A stretch of 64,000 nucleotides of DNA from DASUXY01 sp035301985 (GCA_035301985.1 DATGTE010000028.1:124001-188000), one strand, 5' to 3'. Positions 1 through 9,308 are shown, counted from the first letter of the stretch. A program made the numbers and translations. The notes: generated by a model from the letters alone, not told the origin.

Positions 1-62
1 TCATTAAAGCGTATAGTGGTGAACGTTATCGTATTCCCCTAGTCATTCGCTTTATTAAATAA
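1..62 (+). CDS. 3' end of an unidentified gene (partial)
   Basis: An open frame enters from the left edge and ends in TAA at 60-62, giving about 19 C-terminal residues ending in VIRFIK. Too little remains to name the protein. A strong terminator-like hairpin follows immediately, which supports this being a real gene end. Confidence 0.5.
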   Translation, partial: IKAYSGERYRIPLVIRFIK

Positions 63-72
63 ACTCTTTATA

Positions 73-112
73 AACAGTCTTTTTCCTAGCTATGTGAAAA
101 AGGCTGTTTTAT
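73..112 (+). terminator. Rho-independent terminator
   Basis: The arm starting AACAG at 73 pairs with an arm ending CTGTT, forming about 13 base pairs with one G-U pair, followed by a short T run. It closes the partial upstream gene. Confidence 0.75.
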
Positions 113-208
113 GTTGCCTTACATGATGAACTGAATCTAGATCCTAATCGAATCATTCGTAAAATGGTATAAAATATTTGAAAACTTTAAGTACATAGTC
201 TTTTGCGT

Positions 209-214
209 TATAAT
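209..214 (+). promoter_or_regulatory. Possible -10 element of the lyase gene
   Basis: A perfect TATAAT lies 70 bases before the lyase start. The best-spaced -35 candidate (TTTAAG) is weak, so only the -10 is convincing. No leader peptide or tnaC-like regulatory ORF is obvious in the 70-base leader. Confidence 0.35.
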
Positions 215-284
215 CAATATATCTTTATTGCTTTATTGCAGTAAAAGAGTAAATGGCTAAAACTACGTAAGGGGAGTCGACAAC

Positions 285-1733
285 ATGTCAAAGATTAAGT
301 TTTTTTACGGAAATAACGTACCATTAGAAATGCACAAAGTACGTATCGTTCAAAAGTTGAATTTAAAACCGATTGAAGAGCGGGCTCAAGCGATGTCGGA
401 AGCAGGATATAATACGTTTTTACTACAAAATCCTGATGTATTTATGGATATGTTAACCGACAGTGGTGTCAATGCGATGAGCGATCGTCAGCAAGCTGCT
501 ATGCACCGAGCAGATGATAGTTATGCCGGTTCGGAAACGTTTTCTCGTTTACAGCAAAAACTCGAGGAGATTTTTGGAACGGAGTACTTTTTACCGACAC
601 ACCAAGGAAGAGCGAGTGAAAATATTATTTCACAAGCATATGTGAAAAAAGATACAATCATTCCGATGAATTATCATTTTACTACGTCAAAAGCACATAT
701 TACCTTGAATGGTGGTATTGTAGAAGAAGTTTTTGTCGATGAAGCATTAAACTTGTCCAGTCAAGAACCATTCAAAGGAAATATGGATGTCGATAAATTA
801 AGAAATTTAATCGAAACGCATGGACGAGACAAAGTGAGTTATGTCCGTTTAGAAGCGGGAACGAACTTAATCGGTGGACAACCACACTCATTACAAAATA
901 TGAAAGAAATTAGACAAGTATGTGATGAGTATGATCTCATGCTCGTCTATGATGCTAGTTTGTTAGCAGACAATTTATATTTTATAAAAGAGAGAGAAGA
1001 AGCTTGTAAACAGAAGAGTGTCCGTCAAATTACGCGTGAATTAGCCGATCTTGCTGATATTATCTATTTTTCTGCCCGTAAGTTAGGTTGTGCGCGTGGT
1101 GGAGCTATCATCACTCGGCATAAAGATGTGTATATGAAGTTAAGAGAGTATATTACATTGTACGAAGGCTTTTTAACATATGGTGGAATGTCCGTTCGGG
1201 AAATGGAGGCTTTAACGATTGGTTTGGAAGAGACGATGGATGAAGACATGATTAGTCAAGGGCCACAATTTATTGCGTATATGACAGAGCAATTACAACA
1301 AAAAGGAGTCCCTGTTGTCACGCCACCAGGCGGATTAGGATGTCATATTAATGCGCTGGAGTTTGTCGATCATTTATCACAAGAGGAATATCCTGCTGGT
1401 GCGCTTGCAGCTGCCCTATACATCGTCAGTGGCGTACGGGGAATGGAGCGTGGAACGATGTCAGAAGAACGTGCTAAAGATGGTACAGAGACGTTAGCCG
1501 ATATGGAGTTATTACGTCTCGCGATGCCCCGCCGAGTTTTTACATTATCTCAAGTTCATTATGCGATTGACCGGATCGCTTGGCTGTATGAAAATAGAAA
1601 ATTAATCGGCGGGTTAACATTTGTAGAAGAACCTAGTGTATTACGGTTTTTCTTCGGAAAATTATCGGCGACATCGGATTGGCCAGAGAAGTTGGTTGCA
1701 AAATTCAGAGCCGATTTTGGCGATAGTTTATAA
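285..1733 (+). CDS. Tryptophanase / tyrosine phenol-lyase family PLP enzyme
   Basis: A 482-residue fold-type I PLP protein of the beta-eliminating lyase family, whose members split tryptophan or tyrosine (or related amino acids) into an aromatic, pyruvate and ammonia. Seen here: the cofactor-region motif THQGRASE (105-112), the Asp expected to pair with the PLP ring nitrogen (VYDA, D223), the Schiff-base lysine in FSARKLG (K266), and the substrate-carboxylate arginine region PRRVFT (about 415-420). Length fits TnaA (about 470). The ATG is preceded by GGGGAG and the gene is a single transcription unit with its own terminator. No amino acid permease or tnaC lies beside it. The substrate cannot be fixed: the lysine context SARK differs from the SAKKD or SGKKD of classical TnaA and TPL, so this may be a divergent Firmicute branch. 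Confidence 0.8.
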   Translation: MSKIKFFYGNNVPLEMHKVRIVQKLNLKPIEERAQAMSEAGYNTFLLQNPDVFMDMLTDSGVNAMSDRQQAAMHRADDSYAGSETFSRLQQKLEEIFGTEYFLPTHQGRASENIISQAYVKKDTIIPMNYHFTTSKAHITLNGGIVEEVFVDEALNLSSQEPFKGNMDVDKLRNLIETHGRDKVSYVRLEAGTNLIGGQPHSLQNMKEIRQVCDEYDLMLVYDASLLADNLYFIKEREEACKQKSVRQITRELADLADIIYFSARKLGCARGGAIITRHKDVYMKLREYITLYEGFLTYGGMSVREMEALTIGLEETMDEDMISQGPQFIAYMTEQLQQKGVPVVTPPGGLGCHINALEFVDHLSQEEYPAGALAAALYIVSGVRGMERGTMSEERAKDGTETLADMELLRLAMPRRVFTLSQVHYAIDRIAWLYENRKLIGGLTFVEEPSVLRFFFGKLSATSDWPEKLVAKFRADFGDSL

Positions 1734-1753
1734 GCGTATAATATACGATTACA

Positions 1754-1787
1754 AACCTTTTCTCGATCGATGAGGAAAGGTTTTTTT
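1754..1787 (+). terminator. Rho-independent terminator after the lyase
   Basis: The arm AACCTTTTCTC pairs with GAGGAAAGGTT around a GATCGAT loop, followed by a T run at 1781-1787. It isolates the lyase from deoC. Confidence 0.85.
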
Positions 1788-1921
1788 ATTGGTTTAGCTC
1801 CGTATGAAATTCGACTTCTTATTAAACATGATCCCATCTAAAGTAGATATGGATTTTTATAAAAGGGAATGTTAAGATGGGAAAAGTAGTATGAATCATT
1901 GGTCAAGGAAGGAAGTTTGTC

Positions 1922-2575
1922 ATGAATAAAACAGTTGCAACATATATTGATCATACATTATTAAAACCAGATGCAACAACCACGGAGATCGAACAGCTTG
2001 TCGCAGAAGCAAAACAATATCAATTTGCTTCTGTTTGTGTGCAGCCGTCCTGGGTTACTTTGTGCCATGAGCGATTGCAAGATACGCCTGTAAAAGTATG
2101 TACAGTCATTGGTTTTCCTCTAGGGGCGACATCAACTGCTGTAAAGGTGTTTGAAGCGAACGAAGCGATCGACAATGGGGCCCAAGAAGTAGACATGGTA
2201 ATCCATATCGGTGCCTTAAAATCGAATGACGATGATTACGTCTATCAAGATATTCACCGCGTCGTTCAAGCAGCGCAAGGAAAAGCATTGACAAAAGTAA
2301 TTATCGAAACGGCATTGCTTACTGAAGAGGAGAAAATACGCGCTTGTCGACTTGCTAAAAAAGCAGGTGCAGATTTTGTAAAAACGTCAACCGGTTTTTC
2401 TAGTGGAGGCGCAACGTTGGAAGATGTTAGACTCATGCGAGAGACAGTCGGTTCAAAAATGGGTGTAAAGGCTTCTGGTGGCATACGGGATGCTCGAGAT
2501 GCGAAAGCTTTTATCGAAGCAGGTGCGACGAGAATTGGCGCTAGTGCTGGGGTCGATATTGTCGAAGGACGATAA
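1922..2575 (+). CDS. deoC: Deoxyribose-phosphate aldolase
   Basis: A 217-residue class I aldolase that cleaves 2-deoxyribose-5-phosphate to acetaldehyde and glyceraldehyde-3-phosphate in deoxynucleoside catabolism (cytoplasmic TIM barrel). Catalytic residues are in place: Asp91 (QEVDMVIHIG), the Schiff-base Lys154 in VKTSTGFSSGGAT and the second lysine K183 in GVKASGGIRD. Length matches bacterial DeoC (about 220). The ATG at 1922 follows AAGGAAGG at good spacing. It stands alone here, without the drm/pupG nucleoside genes often linked to deoC, and nothing in its leader shows a DeoR-type operator that I can recognise. Identification is secure; regulation is unknown. Confidence 0.95.
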   Translation: MNKTVATYIDHTLLKPDATTTEIEQLVAEAKQYQFASVCVQPSWVTLCHERLQDTPVKVCTVIGFPLGATSTAVKVFEANEAIDNGAQEVDMVIHIGALKSNDDDYVYQDIHRVVQAAQGKALTKVIIETALLTEEEKIRACRLAKKAGADFVKTSTGFSSGGATLEDVRLMRETVGSKMGVKASGGIRDARDAKAFIEAGATRIGASAGVDIVEGR

Positions 2576-2776
2576 AAATAAACCCACTACTGAAAATATT
2601 ATAATAGCGAAAGTCAATCCGTGTAGGTTATGACTGAGGAGCGAACGCGCAACTTGATGCGATGGACAGTTGACCACACTAGATCATTATATTATAATAA
2701 CGAAAGGACATATCCTTGATGTGTTCAAACAGGTCTGATCAATGGCCTTTGATGCTTCGGAGGGAGGGAAATTAGC

Positions 2777-2950
2777 ATGTCAAACGTAACTCGCATTCGT
2801 AAAAACGAGTCTATTGAGGATGCTCTTCGACGCTTTAAACGGAATGTATCAAAAAGTGGTACGTTATCCGAATATCGCAAGCGCGAATACTATGTAAAAC
2901 CGAGTGTTCGTCGAAAAAAGAAATCTGAAGCTGCTAGAAAACGCAGATAA
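2777..2950 (+). CDS. rpsU: 30S ribosomal protein S21
   Basis: A short gene of 57 codons with a strong GGAGGGAGG ribosome-binding site seven bases before the ATG. The product is very basic and matches S21: N-terminal SNVTRIRKNESIEDALRRF, a central KREYYVKPSVRRKKKSE and an Arg/Lys-rich tail. S21 sits on the small-subunit platform near the 16S rRNA 3' end and affects initiation. In B. subtilis it is followed by yqeY and then yqeZ-floA. Here yqeY is absent and an apparently empty stretch leads to a terminator. The 200-base leader between deoC and rpsU is long enough for a regulatory structure, but I see no recognised motif. Confidence 0.95.
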   Translation: MSNVTRIRKNESIEDALRRFKRNVSKSGTLSEYRKREYYVKPSVRRKKKSEAARKRR

Positions 2951-3247
2951 TTAGAGAGCACGCTCACTTCATAAAACCAGCTGAACAAGTACAGATTGCG
3001 CTACATAAATTGGAATATGATTTACATTGGATGTTGTACATATTCATCTACTACAAATTTATTTGAGGAATAAATGTAGTATTAGGATAATTTATGAAGC
3101 AAAAAGTTTCCCTCCAGGAAATCGTTACAGCTGGGTGGAGTTGAATGGGATACATCTTCTCTTACAAATGATGTTTGTAATCATGCTAAATAGAAATAAT
3201 TGATGCAGATGAATCAAACATTGATTAAAACATAAACACTTAAAAAT
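2951..3247. other. Non-coding gap where yqeY is expected
   Basis: About 300 bases between rpsU and a terminator hold no credible ORF. I looked for the YqeY (GatB/YqeY) start and Met-Pro-rich middle in all frames and found nothing, so the gene seems deleted rather than frameshifted. The rest of the gap up to the next gene at 3538 contains the terminator and an AT-rich promoter region. Confidence 0.5.
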
Positions 3248-3275
3248 CCTTGTCATCATGACAAGGGTTTTTTTC
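3248..3275 (+). terminator. Rho-independent terminator of rpsU
   Basis: A perfect 8-bp stem (CCTTGTCA / TGACAAGG, loop TCA) is followed by eight T. It separates the rpsU unit from the nfeD-floA operon. Confidence 0.85.
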
Positions 3276-3537
3276 TGAAATATGATCATACACGAGAGAA
3301 CATGACGCCTATTTAAAAAGCATATATCTTACACTGATTTTATGTTACCATCTATTATATAATCAAATTATTTTTTCGCAAAGTAGCTGACAGGTTCTCT
3401 TCACAATAGTTAGAGGCGTTTAATCGGTAATCGAGGAATAAAAGACGAATCGATTTTTACTGGTGTGAATGGATCATGAAACTTTTTATATATTGAATTC
3501 GTATGGAGTATAGGTAGGTAATAAGGGAGGTGGTGTT

Positions 3538-4908
3538 GTGCTGTATAGAAAAAAATCTCTTTTCATGATCGCCAGCTTTGTTCTTATCTTAGTTGGCTTA
3601 GTGAATGAAAATATAACCTATGCTCAAAAAGATCAAGGTGAAGGAAAGTTAGTTTACGTTGTCCCAGTTGAAAACGAAGTAGAACGAGGTCTCGAAGCAT
3701 TTTTAGCACGAGTTACTACAGAGGCGATTGAAGAAGGTGCCGACCATATCATATTTGAAATCGATACACCCGGTGGGCGCGTCGACGCTGCAGGGAAAAT
3801 TGCTAAAATATTACAAGATCTTGACATCCCAACGACCTCTTTCATCGTCAATGAAGCATTGTCGGCAGGCTCATACATAGCTCTGAATACAGACACCATT
3901 TATATGAAGTCACATGCGACGATGGGTGCGAGTGGTGTGATTAACTCCGATGGTTCAGCAGCAGATAAAAAGGCACAATCTGCTTGGATTGCCGAAATGA
4001 AAAGTGCTGCAGAATCGAAAGATCGAGACCCTTTATACGCTGCTGCAATGGCGGATCCTGATATTGATTTACCAGAGTATGATGCGGAGAAAGGGAAATT
4101 TTTGACTCTCTATCCGCGAACAGCGTTAGAAGTAGGCTATGCAGAGGGGATCGTTTCGCATCGGACGGAATTGCTATCCGAGCTCGGTTTGTCTCAAGCG
4201 ACCATTATTGAAACCGAACCCTCTCTTGCAGAAAACGTAGCAAGTTTTCTTACCCATCCGATTGTTGTACCTATTCTTCTTTCGTTAGCGAGTTTAGGAC
4301 TAATTGTCGAATTATATTCACCAGGCTTTGGCGTTCCAGGGACGATGGGGTTAATAGCATTAGTATTATTTTTCTATGGTCATGTCGTCGCTGGTTTAGC
4401 GGGAATGGAAGCTATTTTATTACTAATTCTAGGAATTGCCTTAATTATTACTGAGTTTTTTGTTACAGGTGGAATCATTGGTTTATTAGGTGCTATTAGT
4501 ATTTTAGGCTCATTATTTATTTCTGGTGCAGATATTGGGCACATGTCGCTAAGTATTGGTATTGCAGTTCTTGTTGCTGTCATTGCTGCAGTTATTTTAT
4601 TTAAATTTATCGGAATGGAGAGGGGGATCTTTCGTCATATTATTTTAAGGGATCGTACGACTAGTGAATTAGGATATATATCGAGTGAAAATCGTCTAGA
4701 ATTAATAGGTGTTGAAGGAAAAACGATTACTCCATTAAGGCCATCAGGAACTGCTCTAGTTGGTGGCGAACGTCTGGATGTTATTTCGGAGGGAAGTTTT
4801 ATCGAACCCGATGAAGTGGTGAAAGTTGTGAAAGTTGAAGAAGGTCGAGTCATCGTACGTGAGTTAAAAGAGCAAGAGGATAAAAATAGTGAGAATGATC
4901 ATAATTAA
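3538..4908 (+). CDS. yqeZ: NfeD-family membrane serine protease, long form (YqeZ)
   Basis: A 456-residue long-form NfeD protein. Residues 1-29 form a signal peptide; about 38-230 is a ClpP-like S49 protease domain with GGRVDAAGKI and the probable nucleophile region NEALSAGSYIA (Ser109). Four or five membrane spans cover about 240-385, and a C-terminal OB-fold covers about 395-445. The start is GTG, after AAGGGAGGTGG. It is followed within 14 bases by the flotillin gene, the standard NfeD-flotillin pairing; in B. subtilis these proteins work together in membrane microdomains. The partner role is inferred from gene order and family knowledge; protease activity is not shown by sequence alone. 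Confidence 0.9.
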   Translation: MLYRKKSLFMIASFVLILVGLVNENITYAQKDQGEGKLVYVVPVENEVERGLEAFLARVTTEAIEEGADHIIFEIDTPGGRVDAAGKIAKILQDLDIPTTSFIVNEALSAGSYIALNTDTIYMKSHATMGASGVINSDGSAADKKAQSAWIAEMKSAAESKDRDPLYAAAMADPDIDLPEYDAEKGKFLTLYPRTALEVGYAEGIVSHRTELLSELGLSQATIIETEPSLAENVASFLTHPIVVPILLSLASLGLIVELYSPGFGVPGTMGLIALVLFFYGHVVAGLAGMEAILLLILGIALIITEFFVTGGIIGLLGAISILGSLFISGADIGHMSLSIGIAVLVAVIAAVILFKFIGMERGIFRHIILRDRTTSELGYISSENRLELIGVEGKTITPLRPSGTALVGGERLDVISEGSFIEPDEVVKVVKVEEGRVIVRELKEQEDKNSENDHN

Positions 4909-4922
4909 AACAGGAGGAATGA

Positions 4923-5918
4923 ATGATGGAATTAGCAGAAATCATGCCAATCATCATTATCGCGATTATTTTAATTGCGGTTGCGATATTGTTTACATTT
5001 ATACCGGTTATGTTATGGATCAGTGCTTTAGCAGCTGGTGTACGCGTTGGTATATTTACACTTGTTGGGATGCGCCTCCGTCGTGTCGTACCGAGTCGGG
5101 TCATCAATCCGTTAATCAAGGCACATAAAGCAGGATTAAATGTAGAAACGAATCAATTAGAAAGTCATTACTTAGCAGGTGGAAATGTTGATCGGGTGGT
5201 CAATGCATTAATCGCAGCTCACCGAGCAAATATGGAATTAACATTTGAAAGGGCCGCAGCAATCGATTTGGCCGGTCGAGATGTTCTTGAAGCTGTGCAG
5301 ATGAGTGTTAATCCACGGGTCATTGAGACACCATTTATAGTCGGAATTGCGATGGACGGTATTGAGGTGAAGGCTTTAGCACGTATTACTGTAAGAGCAA
5401 ATATCGACCGTCTAGTCGGTGGTGCTGGAGAGGAAACTGTTATTGCACGTGTCGGTGAAGGTGTTGTAAGTACAATTGGTAGTTCAGATTCACATAAGCA
5501 AGTGTTAGAAAATCCAGACTCGATTTCGCATACAGTTCTTGCTAAAGGTCTTGATGCAGGTACGGCCTTCGAAATTTTGTCAATCGATATTGCCGATGTC
5601 GATATCGGTAAAAACATCGGTGCTATTTTACAAACAGACCAAGCGGAAGCTGATAAAAATATTGCTCAAGCAAAAGCAGAAGAGCGTCGCGCGATGGCTG
5701 TCGCTAGAGAGCAAGAAATGGTTGCTAAAGTGCAAGAGATGCGTGCACAAGTTGTGGAAGCAGAGGCAGACGTACCAAGAGCTCTTGCAGAAGCTTTACG
5801 AAGTGGTAATTTAGGCGTGATGGATTATATGAATTATAAGAACATCGATGCAGATACAGATATGCGTGATACAATCGGAAGGCTAACGAAAGAAGATCAT
5901 GAGGACCATGAACAATAA
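4923..5918 (+). CDS. floA: Flotillin-like membrane microdomain scaffold FloA
   Basis: A 331-residue SPFH/band-7 protein matching B. subtilis FloA (YqfA, 331 residues). It has a hydrophobic N-terminal hairpin at about 8-40, the PHB domain at about 50-230, and an Ala/Glu-rich coiled coil at about 240-285 that drives oligomerisation. It scaffolds functional membrane microdomains and influences membrane fluidity and signalling kinases. The start could be either of two adjacent ATG codons (4923 or 4926) behind AGGAGG. The gene is co-transcribed with the NfeD gene upstream and probably with the yqfB-like gene 32 bases downstream. Confidence 0.95.
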   Translation: MMELAEIMPIIIIAIILIAVAILFTFIPVMLWISALAAGVRVGIFTLVGMRLRRVVPSRVINPLIKAHKAGLNVETNQLESHYLAGGNVDRVVNALIAAHRANMELTFERAAAIDLAGRDVLEAVQMSVNPRVIETPFIVGIAMDGIEVKALARITVRANIDRLVGGAGEETVIARVGEGVVSTIGSSDSHKQVLENPDSISHTVLAKGLDAGTAFEILSIDIADVDIGKNIGAILQTDQAEADKNIAQAKAEERRAMAVAREQEMVAKVQEMRAQVVEAEADVPRALAEALRSGNLGVMDYMNYKNIDADTDMRDTIGRLTKEDHEDHEQ

Positions 5919-5950
5919 GCTGAAAGAGCTCTACGTAAAGGAGGCCTTTC

Positions 5951-6616
5951 ATGAATGCGCTCATTGAGTTTATTTTCGAAAACTTATTGATACTCATCAT
6001 CATCGGTGGAGTGGTGTATAAGTACATCTCTAATCAAACACCATCTGAACCAAATGAAGAAAAACGAAGGAACGAAGAACAGAAATCGGATGCTTCTTCA
6101 GATCCCTCTTTAGAAGATGTTTTTAAATCATTGGGAGATATTTTTAAAGAGACAGGACAAAAAAATCAGACAGAGCAAGAATCTGCAGTATCGTCAACAA
6201 AGGATGATTCCAATGGTGCGAAACAGCTTGGGAAGATGGATCTTGATTATAACAAAGCAAATGAAGAACGTTTATCCCTAGAGGATCAGCGAAAAGAACA
6301 GATGGAGAAATTAGCGAAACAATTACAAACAACGGCAACGAACGTATCAGCTCAACGATTAGATGAAAATAAAGACGCTTCAGATATAACTAAATATGGC
6401 CTAAGTCTGCACGAGGCGGCAACACCAGATGTTACATTAAAGGAACAAAAGGATAAATTTAAGAGACAATTACAAAGTAATCTTGAGAAAAAAGAATTGA
6501 TTAACGGTATCATCATGGCAGAAGTGTTAGGTCCACCGCGATCGCGAAAGCCGTATCAAAGTGTTATTTCCGAGCGTGCACATTACAAAGCATTAAAAGC
6601 GATTCGTCGGAAGTAG
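5951..6616 (+). CDS. yqfB: YqfB-like membrane-anchored hypothetical protein
   Basis: A 221-residue protein with one N-terminal membrane span (about 8-25) and a long charged, probably disordered or coiled-coil cytoplasmic part rich in Glu, Gln, Lys and Asp. A more conserved C-terminal block (EVLGPPRSRKPY, about 197-208) ends with basic helices. Start is an ATG after AAAGGAGG. The position behind floA equals that of B. subtilis yqfB, so it may be a microdomain accessory protein, but no domain function is known to me. A strong terminator follows. Confidence 0.6.
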   Translation: MNALIEFIFENLLILIIIGGVVYKYISNQTPSEPNEEKRRNEEQKSDASSDPSLEDVFKSLGDIFKETGQKNQTEQESAVSSTKDDSNGAKQLGKMDLDYNKANEERLSLEDQRKEQMEKLAKQLQTTATNVSAQRLDENKDASDITKYGLSLHEAATPDVTLKEQKDKFKRQLQSNLEKKELINGIIMAEVLGPPRSRKPYQSVISERAHYKALKAIRRK

Positions 6617-6627
6617 TCCGAAACTTA

Positions 6628-6675
6628 AACATCGAATGAAGAATCTTAGAAAAAGATCTTTCATTCGATGTTTTT
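6628..6675 (+). terminator. Rho-independent terminator of the nfeD-floA-yqfB operon
   Basis: A 13-bp stem (AACATCGAATGAA and its complement) closes over an AATCTT/AAGATC inner region and is followed by TTTTT. Confidence 0.9.
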
Positions 6676-6737
6676 CTGTTCTTATTCGCTCTTTTCATTC
6701 ATAAATATGGGTTGTGAGAGGGAGAGGAGGCTGCAGT

Positions 6738-7028
6738 GTGAAAAGATGGCAACAACGCATCCTTCCATGGTTATCAAAAAGCTTTGCACTTCCTTCAGAT
6801 GCAGTTCTTGAAATTCCTCGAATTACAATCATCGGTCAACTGCACGTATATATCGAAAACCATCAAGGAATAGTTGTTTTTACAGATTCTGAGCTTAAGC
6901 TTAAATCAACGAAAGGCTTCATTCAAATTACGGGAAAATCGTTCGTTTTAAAAATGATGTTACCTGAAGAAATTTTATTGGAAGGAACAATCCATGAAGT
7001 AAAGTTGCTTTCGAATGAATCTGTTTGA
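6738..7028 (+). CDS. yqfC: Sporulation protein YqfC family
   Basis: About 96 residues; a GTG start at 6738 is chosen because GAGAGGAGG sits nine bases before it and the family starts at this point. The product is a small beta-rich protein with the family pattern PRITIIG and IQITGKSFVLKMM. YqfC and the next gene form a conserved sporulation pair in Bacilli and Clostridia expressed in the mother cell (family knowledge). Its biochemical role is not established. It ends just before the ribosome-binding site of yqfD, so the two are translationally close. Confidence 0.85.
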   Translation: MKRWQQRILPWLSKSFALPSDAVLEIPRITIIGQLHVYIENHQGIVVFTDSELKLKSTKGFIQITGKSFVLKMMLPEEILLEGTIHEVKLLSNESV

Positions 7029-7042
7029 ATGAGGAGGGCGAA

Positions 7043-8281
7043 ATGAAGCAGATCCAAGGGTCAATCTTGTCTGGTTACATTACAGTATTGGTGAAAGGAA
7101 AATCACCAGAATTATTCTTTCAACAGTGCATTGACAACGGTATGGTCATATGGAATATTAAAAAGAAATCAGCAGAAGAATGTATCGGAAACATCAAATT
7201 AGAAGATATGCAACAGATTGAAGAAATGATAGAGCTTAGTAATTATATGATCGTCACTGTCCGTAAAAAAGGTCTTCCTTTTTTATTGAAGCGCTTGTTA
7301 AAAAGAAAAGAATTATATTTTTCAGTCGTCGCCAGTTTGTTATTCATCGTTTTTTTATCGAACGTAATTTGGAAAGTGGAAATTTCAGGAATACCGAAAG
7401 ACTTAGAAGAAAAGATTAGTGAACAGTTGACGAATTACGGGATTCATGCTGGCGCATGGGCATTTACGCTTGATTCGCCCGGGACGATTCAACAAAAACT
7501 CGTACAAGATATCCCCGAATTACTATGGGTAGGCGTGCATAAACAAGGGACAACCATCTTTTTAGAAGCAGTCGAGAAGAAAGCAATCGAAGAAGAGGAG
7601 ATTCCGGGACCTCGACATATCATCGCTACGAAAAAAGGAATCATTTCAAAAGTGTATGTTGCAAAAGGCGTCCCCCAAGTTCGGATCCATGATTATGTAG
7701 AGCCTGGAGATGTCCTTGTGTCAGGAATTTTAAATGAGCAAGACGAAAAACAAACCGATGAGGAACAAGATCAGGAACAAGAGACAGATCAAATACTGGT
7801 TGCTTCAGATGGAGAAGTGCTGGCAAATACGTGGTATGAGATGTCTGTTTCAGTTCCGATTCAGTCACATCATGAACGGTTGACGGGTGAACAGTTTAAG
7901 AAATATTACGTAGGTCTCGGTCCGTTCAATGTTCTCGTTTGGGGTTTTAAAACACCTGAGTATCAAGACGTCTACATTGAACAAAATGAGAAACCGTTGT
8001 TTTTTTTGAAATGGAAATTACCTCTAAAAATAATTGAATCAACTATAAATGAAAAAACATATCAAAAACGAAAACGTACGAAAGAAGAAGCTGTTCGTGT
8101 CGGTATTGAACAAGCTAAACAGGAGTTACAGTTACAATTGGGGCCTGAAGCCAAAATAATTTCTGAAGAAGTTTTGCATGAAACAATCGAGCGTGGTAAA
8201 GTTAAATTAACCTTATACATTACTGTAGAGGAAAACATAGGAAAAACTCAATCGATTATGAGTGATTCTAAAGAGGATTAA
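7043..8281 (+). CDS. yqfD: Sporulation membrane protein YqfD
   Basis: A 412-residue protein of the sporulation YqfD family (stage IV type). The ATG at 7043 follows GAGGAGGGCG. An N-terminal cytoplasmic domain of about 85 residues is followed by one membrane span (about 93-112), then a large external part with an acidic low-complexity patch (about 235-250, DEEQDQEQE). The second half carries the conserved FNVLVWGFKTP region. It pairs with yqfC, 14 bases upstream. Family members are needed for efficient sporulation in some species, but the molecular function is unknown. Confidence 0.85.
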   Translation: MKQIQGSILSGYITVLVKGKSPELFFQQCIDNGMVIWNIKKKSAEECIGNIKLEDMQQIEEMIELSNYMIVTVRKKGLPFLLKRLLKRKELYFSVVASLLFIVFLSNVIWKVEISGIPKDLEEKISEQLTNYGIHAGAWAFTLDSPGTIQQKLVQDIPELLWVGVHKQGTTIFLEAVEKKAIEEEEIPGPRHIIATKKGIISKVYVAKGVPQVRIHDYVEPGDVLVSGILNEQDEKQTDEEQDQEQETDQILVASDGEVLANTWYEMSVSVPIQSHHERLTGEQFKKYYVGLGPFNVLVWGFKTPEYQDVYIEQNEKPLFFLKWKLPLKIIESTINEKTYQKRKRTKEEAVRVGIEQAKQELQLQLGPEAKIISEEVLHETIERGKVKLTLYITVEENIGKTQSIMSDSKED

Positions 8282-8333
8282 AAAGTTCGTGATTAAAATC
8301 AGAATCATATTTAGAAAATGAAGGAGATGGCGT

Positions 8334-9308
8334 ATGTCAGAGAACATGAACCGTATGGATTTACAACTTGCGAATCAAAATGAAGCACTTCAATTATTCG
8401 GGGTGAATGATCGGTATTTGAAACATATCGAAGCTGAATTGCACGTATCCATCATCACAAGAGGCGAGAATATTACCGTATTGGGCTCTGCTGAAAACAC
8501 TTCCCTCGTTCAAGATATTTTAGTAAATGTGTTATCGGTCATTCGAAATGGATTGTCCATCTCTGAACGCGATATTGTTTATGCGATCGAATTAGCTAAA
8601 AAAGGCAACATTGACCAGTTTGCAACACTTTTTGAAGATGAAATTACGACAAATGCAAAAGGAAAATCGATCCGAGTCAAAACACTTGGCCAGAAGGAAT
8701 ACGTATCCGCTATTCGTTCACATGACTTAGTTTTTGGAATCGGTCCAGCGGGAACTGGAAAAACGTATTTAGCTGTAGTCATGGCCGTTCACGCTTTAAA
8801 AAGTGGTGCTGTGAAGCGGATTATTTTGACAAGACCAGCTGTAGAAGCTGGGGAAAGTTTAGGGTTTTTACCAGGCGATTTAAAAGAGAAAGTTGATCCG
8901 TATTTACGACCTCTATATGATGCTCTGAACGATGTTTTTGGGAAAGAGCATACAGGGCGATTAATCGAACGAGAAATCATCGAAATTGCTCCATTAGCTT
9001 ATATGCGTGGTCGAACACTTGACGATGCGTTTGTCATCCTCGATGAAGCACAAAACACAACTCCTGAACAGCTGAAAATGTTTTTGACGCGAATGGGTTT
9101 TGGGTCACAGATGATCATTACCGGCGATCTTACACAAATTGATTTACCGAGAGGAATCACATCAGGCTTACGTGTTGCCGAAAATATATTATCCCATGTG
9201 GATGGGATTGCTTTTGTTCATTTAAGTGAAACCGATGTAGTCCGACATCCATTAGTTCAACGGATTATCGAAGCTTATGAATCGAATCATTCCTCACATG
9301 ATAGGTAA
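8334..9308 (+). CDS. phoH: PhoH-family RNA-binding ATPase
   Basis: A 324-residue PhoH-like protein. A KH-like N-terminal part (about 1-90) precedes a P-loop NTPase with Walker A GPAGTGKT (137-144), Walker B VILDEAQN (234-241) and the sensor stretch TGDLTQIDLP. PhoH proteins are linked to RNA metabolism and are usually encoded with ybeY. Here the normal successor, pgpH, is displaced about 8 kb by the accessory island. The start ATG follows AAGGAGATGG. Its TAA lies inside the terminator stem. Confidence 0.95.
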   Translation: MSENMNRMDLQLANQNEALQLFGVNDRYLKHIEAELHVSIITRGENITVLGSAENTSLVQDILVNVLSVIRNGLSISERDIVYAIELAKKGNIDQFATLFEDEITTNAKGKSIRVKTLGQKEYVSAIRSHDLVFGIGPAGTGKTYLAVVMAVHALKSGAVKRIILTRPAVEAGESLGFLPGDLKEKVDPYLRPLYDALNDVFGKEHTGRLIEREIIEIAPLAYMRGRTLDDAFVILDEAQNTTPEQLKMFLTRMGFGSQMIITGDLTQIDLPRGITSGLRVAENILSHVDGIAFVHLSETDVVRHPLVQRIIEAYESNHSSHDR

